From NCBI RefSeq assembly GCF_000331305.1, contig NZ_KB217478.1, positions 6,063,646 through 6,127,645 of the forward strand: a stretch of DNA of 64,000 nucleotides. Reading direction: 5' to 3'. The notes below the pieces were generated by a model. The model searched no databases and had not been told where the DNA came from. It worked only from the letters and a program-made list of their open reading frames with translations. Shown here piece by piece: positions 31,403-41,147 of the stretch. How positions within the stretch are numbered: the stretch's first letter is position 1; each line of letters opens with the position of its first letter. The position numbers and the translations under genes are program-made. The DNA is from Calothrix sp. PCC 7103 (GTDB lineage Bacteria; Cyanobacteriota; Cyanobacteriia; Cyanobacteriales; Nostocaceae).

Positions 31403-32599
31403 GTGAAGATAATTCGTCGCCTGATACCATTTTTAGATGACTCCGTAAACAGTTGGGCACTTGAAGCGCGTTTATTGCGCTGGCTGACTATGGTTTGGCT
31501 GTTTGTAGGACTTGCTGTTTTGTTTAGTGCGTCTTACCCAGTAGCAGACGCAAAGTTCCAAGATGGGTTGTATTACTTTAAGCGTCAACTCATTTGGGTG
31601 GTTGTTGGCGTATTAGGATTCAATATTATTGTTAATACTCCAGTTAAGAAGATAACAGGTATATCTCACTGGTTTATCTTCTTAATGTTACTGTTAATCT
31701 TCGTCACCCTAATTCCCGGGCTTGGTAAAACTGACTTAGGCGCCGCACGTAGGTTACTCGGTCCAGTTCCAATTCAACCGTCTGAATTAATTAAACCCTT
31801 TTTAGTTATTCAAAGCGCCCGATTATTTGGACAATGGGACAAATTAACATGGCGTGTAAGGTTTACTTGGCTAGGTGTATTTGGCTTAGTTGTGTTAGGT
31901 ATACTTGCCCAGCCAAACCTTAGTACTGCTTCGTTGTGTGGAATGACTATATGGTTAATTGCACTCGGCGCCGGACTACCTTATAAATATTTAGGAAGCA
32001 CCGCACTTGGTGGAATTGTACTTGCCACATTAAGTATTAGCATCCGTGAATACCAACGTAAACGGGTAATGTCTTTTATCAACCCTTGGGCAGATGCCAC
32101 AGGTAACGGTTATCAGCTAGTACAAAGTTTACTTGCAGTTGGTTCCGGTGGACAGTCGGGAACAGGGTATGGGTTATCGCAACAGAAACTTTTTTATCTA
32201 CCTATTCAAGATACCGACTTTATATTTTCTGTATTTGCTGAAGAATTTGGCTTCGTTGGCTGCATGGTATTGCTATCATTACTGGCTATATATGCCACTT
32301 TGGGTTTAATTGTAGCAATCAAAGCAACTAACCAAACTTACCGACTAATTGCAATTGGTATTACCGTTGTTATGGTTGGACAGTCATTATTACATATTGG
32401 TGTAACTACAGGCGCCTTGCCAACTACTGGTTTACCTTTACCATTATTTAGCTACGGTGGTAACTCAATGATAGCCAGTTTACTTGCCGCAGCTTTACTT
32501 GTTCGTGTTGCTCGCGAAAGTAGCGAAGCTGAAGTTGTACCTATCAACCCAGAATTAACACGAAGTAAAAAACGTAGACGTATCACTACTTCACGCTAA
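31403..32599 (+). CDS. ftsW: FtsW/RodA-family (SEDS) cell-wall polymerase
   Basis: A 398-residue membrane protein with about ten helices, starting at GTG 31403. The family signature is at the end: GALPTTGLPLPLFSYGGNSM. A large loop has FINPWADATGNGYQLVQSLLAVGSGG. SEDS proteins polymerise glycan strands with a class B PBP. The TGLPLPLFSYGG form and the extended basic tail (RSKKRRRITTSR) point to FtsW rather than RodA. No other cell-wall gene is in the immediate operon. Confidence 0.93.
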   Translation: MKIIRRLIPFLDDSVNSWALEARLLRWLTMVWLFVGLAVLFSASYPVADAKFQDGLYYFKRQLIWVVVGVLGFNIIVNTPVKKITGISHWFIFLMLLLIFVTLIPGLGKTDLGAARRLLGPVPIQPSELIKPFLVIQSARLFGQWDKLTWRVRFTWLGVFGLVVLGILAQPNLSTASLCGMTIWLIALGAGLPYKYLGSTALGGIVLATLSISIREYQRKRVMSFINPWADATGNGYQLVQSLLAVGSGGQSGTGYGLSQQKLFYLPIQDTDFIFSVFAEEFGFVGCMVLLSLLAIYATLGLIVAIKATNQTYRLIAIGITVVMVGQSLLHIGVTTGALPTTGLPLPLFSYGGNSMIASLLAAALLVRVARESSEAEVVPINPELTRSKKRRRITTSR

Positions 32600-32631
32600 A
32601 CCCTTGTTATTGAATGCATTTACCTCCAAAT

Positions 32632-32706
32632 TTCTCTCTGTGTTCTCCGTGTCTCTTTGGTAATATAAATATTTTTTTACCACAGAAGCGCAGAGTTCAC
32701 AGAGAA
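32632..32706. repeat. Imperfect long inverted repeat
   Basis: TTCTCTCTGTGTTCTCCGTG... facing ...GCAGAGTTCACAGAGAA with an AT-rich loop. It is related to the 11937 and 37643 elements and lies after ftsW. Confidence 0.6.
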
Positions 32707-32757
32707 TAACTAATAAGCTAAGATGGTTATTAAAGCTGGAAGTCTTGGGAACAGATT

Positions 32758-33315
32758 ATGGTAATTTCTTTTCAACAACAAGAAACGATAATATATCCAC
32801 CAGCAACTTCCCTTGAAGAGTTTCTTAATCATCCTTTAAAAAATGCAGAATGGGTTGATGGCACAATCATTGAGAAAGTTGGAATGACGTTGCTGCATAG
32901 TAAAATTCAAGCGCGTGTTAGTTATTACTGGAGAGACTATATGCTCTCTAGTGGTCAAGGAGGAGAAGTATATACAGAAGCACTTTGCCGCACGAATAAA
33001 CAAGGTCGTCGTCCAGATGTTTCTTATTTAGATAAAGATTTACTCACGCAATACGGTAATGCTGATTTTTTACCGCAAAGTTTTCCATTAATTGCAGAAA
33101 TTGCCTCTCCTGATGATAGCGCAGAAGATTTATTTGCAAAAGCCAAAGAATATTTAGATTCAGGTTGTTTAGAAGTGTGGTTAATCTATCCTGAAAATCA
33201 GTGGATTATTATTCTTACCAAAGATAAACATTTATTATTGACTCTAGGAGAAACAGCTACGACTCAGGTTGTTTTACAAGGGTTTAGTATCGCTGTGACG
33301 GATTTGTTTTTATAA
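32758..33315 (+). CDS. Uma2-family PD-(D/E)XK endonuclease-like protein
   Basis: 185 residues. LEEFLNHPLKNAEWVDGTII, then a helix with HSKIQARVSYYW, GRRPDVSYL with the metal-binding Asp, LIAEIASPDDSAEDLFAKAK containing the E, and LEVWLIYPENQWIII. A second Uma2 gene besides 14817, of a distinct subgroup. Stand-alone, function unproven. Confidence 0.85.
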   Translation: MVISFQQQETIIYPPATSLEEFLNHPLKNAEWVDGTIIEKVGMTLLHSKIQARVSYYWRDYMLSSGQGGEVYTEALCRTNKQGRRPDVSYLDKDLLTQYGNADFLPQSFPLIAEIASPDDSAEDLFAKAKEYLDSGCLEVWLIYPENQWIIILTKDKHLLLTLGETATTQVVLQGFSIAVTDLFL

Positions 33316-33341
33316 GAATATATTAAATATATTAGATTTAA

Positions 33342-33364
33342 GAACGGGCATTATCTGCCCGTTC
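33342..33364. repeat. Palindromic repeat, family 2
   Basis: GAACGGGCATTATCTGCCCGTTC: a 9-bp perfect stem, between the Uma2 gene and ccdA. Confidence 0.7.
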
Positions 33365-33411
33365 CACGTTAGAATGCAAGCAGAGTAAGCATTCTAACTT
33401 TAACAATACCC

Positions 33412-34143
33412 ATGCTGGAAACTCTCTCTACCCAACTTTATCAACTCGAGCGCTTTGCTAACGGTATTGTCGCTAGCCAACTTACGCATTTGAGTATCAT
33501 CAGTATTGGTGTAATCTTTTTAGCTGGATTGCTCACCAGTCTTACACCTTGTATGCTGTCTATGTTACCAATTACAATTGGTTATATTGGCGGATACGAA
33601 ACAAAAACTCGTTTACAAGCTTTTTCTCAGTCAACTTGGTTTTCTCTGGGTTTGGCAACCACACTTGCTGGTTTAGGTATATTTGCCGCAGGTTTTGGGA
33701 GAGTATACGGTCAAATTGGAATTGGTCTACCAATCATTGTTAGTATTCTCGCTATTTTAATGGGGTTAAACCTCCTTGAAGCTTTACCTTTACAATTACC
33801 CTCTTTTGGTGGTACAGATTGGATTTCTCAAGATTTACCTCAAGGTGTACGTGCGTATTGTATTGGTCTCAGTTTTGGATTAGTTGCTTCTCCTTGTAGT
33901 ACTCCAGTTTTAGTAAGCTTACTAGGGTGGGTAGCAAAACAACAAGATTTATTTATGGGTGGAGTTTTATTACTCTCCTATACATTAGGTTATGTGGCGC
34001 CGTTAATTTTAGCAGGCACATTTACTGCTTCTATAAAAAAGATACTCGAACTGCGACGCTGGTCGGGTTGGATAAATCCTGTCAGTGGTGTAATGTTAGT
34101 AGCATTTGGCGTATTTTCTTTACTTTCCCGAATTCCTATTTAG
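33412..34143 (+). CDS. ccdA: Cytochrome c biogenesis thiol transporter CcdA
   Basis: 243 residues with six membrane helices. The redox Cys pair occurs in LTSLTPCMLSMLP and in GLVASPCSTPVL, each preceding a Pro-rich turn, as in CcdA/DsbD. It passes reducing power to the lumen side so that apocytochromes c stay reduced for haem ligation. It lies 24 bases upstream of ccs1 in a clear system II pair. Confidence 0.96.
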   Translation: MLETLSTQLYQLERFANGIVASQLTHLSIISIGVIFLAGLLTSLTPCMLSMLPITIGYIGGYETKTRLQAFSQSTWFSLGLATTLAGLGIFAAGFGRVYGQIGIGLPIIVSILAILMGLNLLEALPLQLPSFGGTDWISQDLPQGVRAYCIGLSFGLVASPCSTPVLVSLLGWVAKQQDLFMGGVLLLSYTLGYVAPLILAGTFTASIKKILELRRWSGWINPVSGVMLVAFGVFSLLSRIPI

Positions 34144-34167
34144 TTTATAATCGCTTATATTAACCAC

Positions 34168-35556
34168 ATGACTGCTGATAAAACAACTGAAAAAGAACTT
34201 AATTGGTTTTCTCATCTTAAACGTTCAATAAGACAAGATTTATTACCAATATTGACCAATTTAAGACTTGCCATTGTGATGCTGCTTGTAATTGCAGGTT
34301 TTAGTATCCTTGGTACTGTTATAGAACAAGGGCAGTCCCTAGCATTTTATCAAACAAATTATCCTGAACATCCAGCTTTATTTGGGTTTCTAACTTGGAA
34401 ACTCTTACTTTTCATTGGTTTAGACCATGTTTACCGTACATGGTGGTTTTTAGCGCTACTTATATTATTTGGCACTAGTTTGGTTGCTTGTACGTTTACT
34501 CGTCAGCTACCTGCTTTGAAGTCAGCACGTAAATGGAAATTTTACGAAAGACCTCAACAATTTCAGAAACTCGCTTTAAGTGCAGAATTTGATAATGCTT
34601 CGTTAACCTCATTACCTGAGATTTTACAAAATCAGCAATATAAAGTCTTTCAACAAGATAATACACTTTACGCGCGCAAAGGTATTGTTGGTCGAGTTGG
34701 ACCAATTATAGTTCACATTGGAATAGTTGTAACTTTACTTGGTTCTATTTTCGGCGCCATGACAGGGTTCGTTGCCCAAGAAATGGTACCAAGTGGTGAA
34801 ACGTTCCAAATCAAAAATATTATTGATGCTGGTCCCTTTGCAGCATCACAGGTTCCCAAAGATTGGTCGGTACATGTTGACCGTTTTTGGATTGACTACA
34901 CACCTTCAGGTGGTATCGACCAATTTTACTCGAAAATGTCGGTATTAGATGCTCAAGGTAAAGAAGTTGATAACCAAACAATATATGTCAACAAACCTTT
35001 ACGCCATAATGGAGTAACTCTTTATCAAACCGACTGGGGTATTGCCGCAGTTCGCGTTCGTGTTAATAATAGTCCAATATTTCAGTTACCGATGGCGCCG
35101 CTTAATACTAACGGCAAAGGTAGAATTTGGGGTACATGGATACCTATCAAACCCGACTTAAGCGAAGGTGTATCATTACTTGCCAAAGACTTACAGGGAA
35201 TGGTATTGATATACGACAGTAAAGGGCAACTTGCGAACACCTTGCGAACAGGTATGTCCACACAAATTAATGGTGTGACATTAAAGTTACTCGATGTCGT
35301 AGGCAGTACAGGATTGCAAATTAAAGCAGACCCAGGTATTCCCATCGTTTACAGCGGGTTTGCAATTTTAATGGCAGGTGTCGCGATGAGTTATTTCTCC
35401 CACTCTCAAGTTTGGGCACTACAAAAAGATGGTTGCTTGTATATAGGTGGCAAAACCAACCGCGCACAAGTGGCTTTTGAACAAGAAGTGTTATCTATAC
35501 TTGACAAAGTAAATTCAGCATCCACTGAAAACCGAAAAGAAGTGTCTCTTACGTAA
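34168..35556 (+). CDS. ccs1: Cytochrome c biogenesis protein Ccs1 (CcsB/ResB)
   Basis: 462 residues, ResB family. N-terminal membrane helices ([39 protein letters not shown]), a large lumenal domain ([32 protein letters not shown]) and one C-terminal helix ([20 protein letters not shown]). With CcsA it forms the haem ligation complex; CcsA is not in this window. Terminator-like hairpin at 35639. Confidence 0.96.
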   Translation: MTADKTTEKELNWFSHLKRSIRQDLLPILTNLRLAIVMLLVIAGFSILGTVIEQGQSLAFYQTNYPEHPALFGFLTWKLLLFIGLDHVYRTWWFLALLILFGTSLVACTFTRQLPALKSARKWKFYERPQQFQKLALSAEFDNASLTSLPEILQNQQYKVFQQDNTLYARKGIVGRVGPIIVHIGIVVTLLGSIFGAMTGFVAQEMVPSGETFQIKNIIDAGPFAASQVPKDWSVHVDRFWIDYTPSGGIDQFYSKMSVLDAQGKEVDNQTIYVNKPLRHNGVTLYQTDWGIAAVRVRVNNSPIFQLPMAPLNTNGKGRIWGTWIPIKPDLSEGVSLLAKDLQGMVLIYDSKGQLANTLRTGMSTQINGVTLKLLDVVGSTGLQIKADPGIPIVYSGFAILMAGVAMSYFSHSQVWALQKDGCLYIGGKTNRAQVAFEQEVLSILDKVNSASTENRKEVSLT

Positions 35557-35571
35557 AAAAAGCTGGTTTCT

Positions 35572-35638
35572 ACGCATTATTGTCGCAGAAAAATCGTCAT
35601 TTTTATTACATGCTATCAATGAAGAAACCAGGTTTCTA
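35572..35638. repeat. CTGGTTTCT...AGAAACCAG dispersed repeat
   Basis: Inverted arms CTGGTTTCTACGC and GAAGAAACCAGGTTTCT about 45 bases apart after ccs1. It is related to the GAAACCGGGTTTCT element at 49592. Confidence 0.55.
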
Positions 35639-35662
35639 TGTCCACAAATTGTGGACATTTTT
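35639..35662 (+). terminator. Terminator after ccs1
   Basis: TGTCCACAA, A, TTGTGGACA followed by TTTTT: a perfect 9-bp stem with a 1-base centre (3-5 bases when folded), 83 bases after the stop. Confidence 0.75.
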
Positions 35663-36139
35663 GTCTCCAGTCTAAGTATAAGTATTTAAAGTTACAATAA
35701 AATTTTCAGTAATTCCTTGCGAAATCACTTAGAATATAAGCATAGTACAGCAGCCATTTATTTAAATTTAATCTAGGAAATTGACGCATGTAAGAAAAGT
35801 CAGTGGTATATTTCCATTTATAAACGGTTTGTGTATAGTTATGTGCTATCGGGATTAATAAGGCGTAAAAGCTTTAATTTCTGGTATTTTTGATTTTTTG
35901 TGGTGGATGAGTAAGATGTAGCATAAATTTTGAGTAGAAATCCGGAATATTATTAAGTCAAGGTGATTCTATTTAATAAACGAATGTAGCAAAAGTGACT
36001 AGTCACAAGAGCTACTCTAACTACGGAAGGCTCACCACTTTGATATAAACCTAAGTGTTTGACACACCTGTAAGGTATATGCCATAACAGGTAATTTCTT
36101 TAACCGAAAAAACTTACTTGGTAAAACTTTGGTAAAATT
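35663..36139. other. Long intergenic region upstream of the PG-binding gene
   Basis: No gene seen. AT-rich for 250 bases, then a structured stretch near 35986 and AGGCTCACCAC, which presumably forms the 5' leader of the downstream gene. Confidence 0.5.
35986..36015 (+). promoter_or_regulatory. Nested hairpin in the leader of the PG-binding gene
   Basis: An outer stem GTAGC/GCTAC encloses a perfect GTGACTAGTCAC palindrome, about 125 bases before the start codon. It could be part of a cis-regulatory RNA; I compared it with the c-di-AMP (ydaO) riboswitch that often precedes such genes and could not match the consensus. Confidence 0.3.
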
Positions 36140-37528
36140 ATGGAAAATACTAGTTATCTGCATCTAGCTTCAGCTTATGAGAGCAGTAAAGAAGTCGAAG
36201 TTACAAATATCCAAGTTGGTTTAGCATCTTGGAACTGGGGTAAACTTTCTTTTAACGCAATGATGCGGTTTTTACCTGTAATGCTGTCACTATTTGTTGT
36301 CAGTATAGCAGGACAAAGTTTAGCCGTATCACGAGGAACTTCAGGCACAGAAGTTAGTAGCGCTCAAAGATGTTTAAAACAATTAGGTTACTTCAATGGC
36401 CCAGTAACAGGTAACTTTGGTTCACAAACTCAAGACGCAGTTACTCGCTTTCAACGCGCAAATAGACTACCAGCAGTAGGTTCAGTCGGTCCAAGAACAC
36501 AGCAACTATTACGCTCAAAGTGTAACACCCGTAACACAGGAGGTGGTAGCCGCGCGAGTGGAGTATTGAGCTTAGGCAGTCGTGGACAAGCAGTTAGCAA
36601 CTTGCAAAGTAATTTATCGCGTTTAGGATTTTATAACGGGCCAATAACCACTACTTTCGGACCACAAACTCAAAACGCAGTAATTCGTTTTCAGCAAGCG
36701 AACCGTTTGCGTGCAGATGGAGTAGTTGGTGCTGGAACTCTTCAAGCTATTCGCACTGCTAATAATATTTATGGTGGTGGTTCAGAAGGTAGTGTTATAA
36801 GCGTTGGAGGAGATAACTTACCCAACGCTTTAAATTATGGTGACAAAGGATTTCTTGTTAGAAGATTACAAGAAGATTTAAGACAGTTAGGTTTCTTCCC
36901 TGTCAACCCAACAGGTACTTTTGGCCCGACAACACGCGATGCTGTCTCTAACTTCCAACGCAATAATGGACTTATTCCCAATGGTATCGCCGACTCACAA
37001 ACCTTGGCATTAATTTCTCAAGCTCTTGTTAACCCTCGTAATCCAAACACTAACCCAAACAATAACGATTGTTCAACGGCACGTGGTGAAATATGTCTTG
37101 GAGAACGCAGCCAGCGCGTAATTATTGTACAGCAACGCTTGCAGCAATGGGGAGTTTTCAGAGGTAACGCAGATGGATATTACGGCCCAGCAACTAGAGA
37201 TGCAGTTGCCCAGTTCCAACGTGCAAGACAACTGGCACCAACAGGATTTGTAGATTTTAATACATGGCAAGCACTAGGTTTAAGTAACAACCCGGCGCCA
37301 CCCGCAGTACAGCGACCCGAAAGGAGTAATCGTTATGTAGTAGTTATTCCTATATTTGCCAACGACACATTAAACCGTGTTCGTCAACTATTACCACAAG
37401 CATTTGCAGCAAAATCTGGTTTGGGTGATTATGTAAATGCAGGTTCATTTAACGAACGTAGCGAAGCTGAAAGACTAAGTGACCAACTGCGCGATAGAGG
37501 TTTCGACGCGCGTGTAGAATACTTTTAA
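36140..37528 (+). CDS. Peptidoglycan-binding protein with four PG_binding_1 repeats and a SPOR-like end
   Basis: 462 residues. An N-terminal cytoplasmic stretch, a membrane/signal segment (FLPVMLSLFVVSIAGQSLAV, near 50-70), then four PG_binding_1 repeats, each with a LGYFNGP.T..FG..TQ.AV..FQ...L core (at about 75-125, 142-200, 230-290, 320-375). The last 70 residues (VVVIPIFANDT...VNAGSFNERSEAERLSDQLR) look like a SPOR domain, which binds denuded glycan at division sites. Likely an envelope protein; no enzyme domain. Confidence 0.85.
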   Translation: MENTSYLHLASAYESSKEVEVTNIQVGLASWNWGKLSFNAMMRFLPVMLSLFVVSIAGQSLAVSRGTSGTEVSSAQRCLKQLGYFNGPVTGNFGSQTQDAVTRFQRANRLPAVGSVGPRTQQLLRSKCNTRNTGGGSRASGVLSLGSRGQAVSNLQSNLSRLGFYNGPITTTFGPQTQNAVIRFQQANRLRADGVVGAGTLQAIRTANNIYGGGSEGSVISVGGDNLPNALNYGDKGFLVRRLQEDLRQLGFFPVNPTGTFGPTTRDAVSNFQRNNGLIPNGIADSQTLALISQALVNPRNPNTNPNNNDCSTARGEICLGERSQRVIIVQQRLQQWGVFRGNADGYYGPATRDAVAQFQRARQLAPTGFVDFNTWQALGLSNNPAPPAVQRPERSNRYVVVIPIFANDTLNRVRQLLPQAFAAKSGLGDYVNAGSFNERSEAERLSDQLRDRGFDARVEYF

Positions 37529-37552
37529 ACACCTGTGAAATAGGCAATATTG

Positions 37553-37579
37553 TGGAATGGGCATCCCTGCCCGTTCCCA
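37553..37579. repeat. Palindromic repeat, family 2
   Basis: TGGAATGGGCATCCCTGCCCGTTCCCA-type palindrome, 25 bases after the PG-binding gene. Confidence 0.75.
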
Positions 37580-37642
37580 ATATAAGGCGCGCTTTCCTGC
37601 CCACCCCAAAAGAAAATTAGAATGTTTTATTACTTAGAAATC

Positions 37643-37691
37643 CCTTTATGTCCTTATGGTTTTAAATATATAACCACAAAGGACACAAAAG
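37643..37691. repeat. CTTTATGTCCTTATGGTT / AACCACAAAGGACAC inverted repeat
   Basis: Imperfect inverted arms around TTTAAATATAT. Same CCACAAAGGACACAAA motif as at 11937. It lies between two convergent genes. Confidence 0.6.
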
Positions 37692-37697
37692 AAAGAG

Positions 37698-38585
37698 TTA
37701 AACGGCGCCTAATTGTAGTTGAGAAGTTTGAGTGTTAAGAACAGTAAAGGCTTTTTCGGCAATAATTTGATGTGCAGCAGTTGTTGGATGAATACCATCC
37801 CAGAATAAAAATTGGTTGAGATTACTACAAGTTGCTCCTTGATTTAAGCAAGCACTTATCACGTTTGTAAAACTATATTTAGATGGGTTAGAAATTGCAT
37901 CCCTATAAAGCGAACTTATATCTAACTCAATAATTTGTGAATTAGAGTCAAATTTTTGCCGCAGTTGTGATAATGATTTGGCTAAACCCTGATTATGTGC
38001 TTTTGTTACTGCACTTAGACTTTGAGAACTAGCACTGCTTTTTGTCGCTGGCAAATCACCTAAATCAGGTAAATCAGCAACCAAGATTTTTTTAGCGCCA
38101 GCATTTAGTAAGGACTCGACGGCTTGAGTAATATTTATAACAGGCGCCGTCGAATCAGCAACACCATATATATAATCATTAGCACCAGCCCAAATTATAT
38201 ATAGTCCACTATCGTTTACATCTGCCTGTTTAGTAAAGTTTTCAACTTGTCCTAGTAAACCAGGGATACCATTATTACTAACCTTACCTGTCATGGCGCC
38301 GCCAAAAGCATAATTAGCACTTTGTTTAGCATCGAGCGCTAACTTTGAGGCAAGATACTCAACCCACACCTGACCATTAGAGTAACGTCCTTGAAAATAC
38401 GGTGGACTAGGTGGGTAGTTTCTATTCGTTGCGCGATACATATTCCCTGTATCCGAGAGACTATCACCAAAAACATATATTTGATTGATAGTACGCGCAC
38501 TGGTATTATCGTGTAATGAGGATGTAACTAAAACCATAATTAAACTAAGTAGAGCAATTATTGCTGTAATAAAGTACTTTTTCAC
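37698..38585 (-). CDS. Secreted SGNH/GDSL esterase-lipase
   Basis: 295 residues. N-terminal signal peptide (MKKYFITAIIALLSLIMVLV). Block I is VFGDSLSDTGN with the nucleophile Ser; block III IIWAGANDYIYG; block V FWDGIHPTTAAH with the catalytic Asp and His. A typical family of cyanobacterial secreted acyl hydrolases. The physiological ester is unknown. It stands alone. Confidence 0.92.
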   Translation of the reverse strand: MKKYFITAIIALLSLIMVLVTSSLHDNTSARTINQIYVFGDSLSDTGNMYRATNRNYPPSPPYFQGRYSNGQVWVEYLASKLALDAKQSANYAFGGAMTGKVSNNGIPGLLGQVENFTKQADVNDSGLYIIWAGANDYIYGVADSTAPVINITQAVESLLNAGAKKILVADLPDLGDLPATKSSASSQSLSAVTKAHNQGLAKSLSQLRQKFDSNSQIIELDISSLYRDAISNPSKYSFTNVISACLNQGATCSNLNQFLFWDGIHPTTAAHQIIAEKAFTVLNTQTSQLQLGAV

Positions 38586-38605
38586 TGTTCAGAAACCAGA
38601 TTCAT

Positions 38606-38633
38606 GTAGAGACGTGATTAATCACGTCTCTAC
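38606..38633. repeat. 28-bp palindrome, family 1 variant
   Basis: GTAGAGACGTGATT and its complement: compensated G-to-T/C-to-A changes relative to the main form keep the palindrome perfect. It lies just upstream of the esterase start. Confidence 0.88.
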
Positions 38634-38963
38634 GGTATTAATAAATACAGATATTTCAAATTTCATTGAAAAAACAAAACTATAAAGCATGAAGTGTGAA
38701 GCGTCTTGACTAAAAAATCAGACTTCAAGCTTTATATACATATTTAGAAAAAACTTATTTTACATGCAGCCTCATTTACTTATCAATTCCGTATAAGCGC
38801 TTAGAGTAATTACTCTTTTACTCTAACAACTCTAAAAATACAAAGGGTAGTAATAACCGCCTTTTGAAGTTGAAATCATGCCATTAATACAACATTGCTA
38901 CTTAGGAAAGATAAAATAGTCAGTCGCAAGATATATTTTGATAGTAAGGTAGCTTAGGGCACA
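38634..38963. other. Intergenic region
   Basis: About 330 bases between the esterase start and the end of the OmpA-like gene; a possible promoter for the esterase but nothing distinctive seen. Confidence 0.5.
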
Positions 38964-39614
38964 CTACCTAACTTCTTTCACTTCACCTAGACGGGTAAAG
39001 CGAATTTCGATACGGCGCCGTTTAGCTTCAGACTGACGCTGTTGTTGTGGGATGGGGGCAAAGTCACCATTAGGTAAAATTAATTGTGCTGCGGAATAAG
39101 CGCGAAACTTAATTCCTGCCATGCTTTTGTCTTTTCGTTGAATTCTTAGTAGCTCTTGGACTACAGCAAGAGAGCGCATTAGTCCTAAGTCCGCGTTAGA
39201 ACCTGCTTTCAAGTTGCTCATTGAACTCTTAAGATTGGCTGCTCTTTCTAAATAATTATCTAAATTACTTGTACTAGTACCAATAGGTTGTTCATCAGTA
39301 TGACCAATAATTTCTACTGTATTTATATTGTAATCTTTCGTTGTTTTTTTAATGTTTGGGACTAATTTAATTTTAATATAATCTAACATTGCAGGTGGAA
39401 CTACCGCGCTACCAGGCTCAAATCTAGAATTTTCATCCCGAATCTCTAAAATTGGAGGAGTACGTGTATTTGCGCTGTTAGATATTGTATATTTGGTCAG
39501 AGCTATTAACAATAATAGTAATAGTATCATGAAAGCATTAGACATTAAGTCTGTAAAAGCAGGCCAAATATTCAAGTCTTCAATGTCAGTATCTTGCCGT
39601 AAATTTTTCGCCAT
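38964..39614 (-). CDS. OmpA/MotB-like membrane protein (ZorB-like)
   Basis: 216 residues. One N-terminal membrane helix (DLMSNAFMILLLLLLIALTKY) begins with an Asp at 22, where MotB-like stators carry their proton-binding Asp. The C-terminal OmpA-type peptidoglycan-binding domain has VEIIGHTDEQP, LMRSLAVVQELL and AKRRRIEIRF. It is the last gene of the four-gene operon, starting 2 bases after the stop of the MotA/TolQ-like gene, the usual pairing of a proton-driven stator. In Zorya defence the analogous pair is ZorA/ZorB. Confidence 0.85.
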   Translation of the reverse strand: MAKNLRQDTDIEDLNIWPAFTDLMSNAFMILLLLLLIALTKYTISNSANTRTPPILEIRDENSRFEPGSAVVPPAMLDYIKIKLVPNIKKTTKDYNINTVEIIGHTDEQPIGTSTSNLDNYLERAANLKSSMSNLKAGSNADLGLMRSLAVVQELLRIQRKDKSMAGIKFRAYSAAQLILPNGDFAPIPQQQRQSEAKRRRIEIRFTRLGEVKEVR

Positions 39615-39616
39615 AA

Positions 39617-41110
39617 TTATTTAGATTGAGCAATTAATTGTTTCATTTCCTGAAGCTGTTTTATGCATTGTTGAATTTGAGGTGCAACTACTTCTTGATA
39701 CATTGTGCGATTATTTTCAGTAAGTTTATCTATACCTTCTATAAAGCGCGCATCTAATTTTTGAGTATTAGAGTTTATTTGCTGAGAAACGGTTGAATTT
39801 ATACGGTCTGCAAAAGACTCAATACTCAAACTAACACCTTCTGTATAGCTTCTTACTACTCCCAATAACTGTAATAAAGAAGTATCTACTTTCTCCAAAC
39901 TATCTGCTTTATCGGTAATTTTTTGCTCTAGTTTATCTATTTTATTTAAAGTTCTAGATAAATTATTTGCACCTTGCTTAAGCTGAGGAATAATATCTTT
40001 AAGTGAGTGTTGATTATTTTGATGTAACACTAGTACATCAATGGAGGTTTCATTCAAGGTTTTAATACCTTTACCTAAGTCGCTTAATTCTTGAATACAA
40101 GACAGTAGCACACTCATTGTTTCAGCTAGACTTGTTGCTGAACGAGTAAATTTTTCTTGTGTGGTAGATAACTGCGTTGTAGCTGTTGATAATTTTTGTG
40201 GAAAATCACTATTTTCAAAAGTTTTTGCTGCTTGTGTAAATACTTCAGAACTTTTACTCAATGCTTCCATTGCTTGGTCAAATCTAGTAGCAGCAGAATT
40301 AATAGTTCCAGCGGCATTGTAAAATTGTTCATAAACTTGTTTTGCTAGCTTAGTTGCTTCCCTGTTCCCTTCAATCATTTGCTGTGCGACACGTCCCATA
40401 GATGACTCAACAGCTTCACGAACGGTTTTGCCAAAGTTAGTTAAAAACTCATCTTGCTGCTGAACCATTCGATTAACTATTTTGTCAAGTCGAGTATCAC
40501 CTTGTAATTTTGGTTGGTAAATATTATCTAAATAATCTTCTAGGCAATTAATTAATCTATATTTGGCAAAGCTAGTGTTTTTAACCCAAGATATTACAGT
40601 AATTACTGCACTAAAAAAAAGCCCTGTTAAGCTTGTAACAAAGGCAATACTCATGCCTTGTAATGGTTGTTGTAATTGTTGTACTAAATTACTGATATTG
40701 TTAGCACTTGTTTGATTAAGCGTTTGGCTAAGTGATGATAAATTAATTGTGATACCTAAAAAAGTTCCCAATAAGCCGAATGCAAGCAGTAAATTAGGCA
40801 ATAATCTACACAAATATTCAATTTGGTCGTAAGTAATTTTTCCTAACTTTTCTTGACTGTAAATTTGATTTATTAATGCTCCTGTATTAACTTGCTCTAA
40901 GTTTCGGCTTGCTACCTCAAATCTTGTTTCTAATTTTTCTATTATTCGCGGTTTAATTCCTGCTATATTTAGGTCGATTAATCTTCTTACTTGTTTTTCT
41001 AAATCAATTAGCTTTTGGTAAAGTTGCCAGCGTAAGTATATAGTAATACAAGATGGTAGAATAACAAGAATGATAATGAGAATAATTAAGTATGGTGGTA
41101 TTGTTTGCAT
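39617..41110 (-). CDS. MotA/TolQ-like channel with a long coiled-coil tail (ZorA-like)
   Basis: 497 residues. Three membrane helices: about 5-28, 104-127 (LLLAFGLLGTFLGITINL) and 152-176 (SIAFVTSLTGLFFSAVITVI). The two latter match the MotA/TolQ/ExbB proton-channel helices (LLGT..GI and the SxT.xGL.. block). The remaining 320 residues are mostly helical and coiled coil (QQMIEGNREATKLAKQVYEQ; SRTLNKIDKLEQKITD), reminiscent of the long ZorA tail that projects into the cytoplasm. It is followed at once by its OmpA/MotB-like partner. A good AAGG site precedes the ATG. Confidence 0.85.
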   Translation of the reverse strand: MQTIPPYLIILIIILVILPSCITIYLRWQLYQKLIDLEKQVRRLIDLNIAGIKPRIIEKLETRFEVASRNLEQVNTGALINQIYSQEKLGKITYDQIEYLCRLLPNLLLAFGLLGTFLGITINLSSLSQTLNQTSANNISNLVQQLQQPLQGMSIAFVTSLTGLFFSAVITVISWVKNTSFAKYRLINCLEDYLDNIYQPKLQGDTRLDKIVNRMVQQQDEFLTNFGKTVREAVESSMGRVAQQMIEGNREATKLAKQVYEQFYNAAGTINSAATRFDQAMEALSKSSEVFTQAAKTFENSDFPQKLSTATTQLSTTQEKFTRSATSLAETMSVLLSCIQELSDLGKGIKTLNETSIDVLVLHQNNQHSLKDIIPQLKQGANNLSRTLNKIDKLEQKITDKADSLEKVDTSLLQLLGVVRSYTEGVSLSIESFADRINSTVSQQINSNTQKLDARFIEGIDKLTENNRTMYQEVVAPQIQQCIKQLQEMKQLIAQSK

Positions 41111-41147
41111 TATAATGCCTTAGTGTTTGTAGTTGTATCCAAAATAA

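Noticed and set aside
35986-36139. c-di-AMP (ydaO) riboswitch before the peptidoglycan-binding gene
   Set aside because: The location is suitable, but the conserved core could not be matched by eye.
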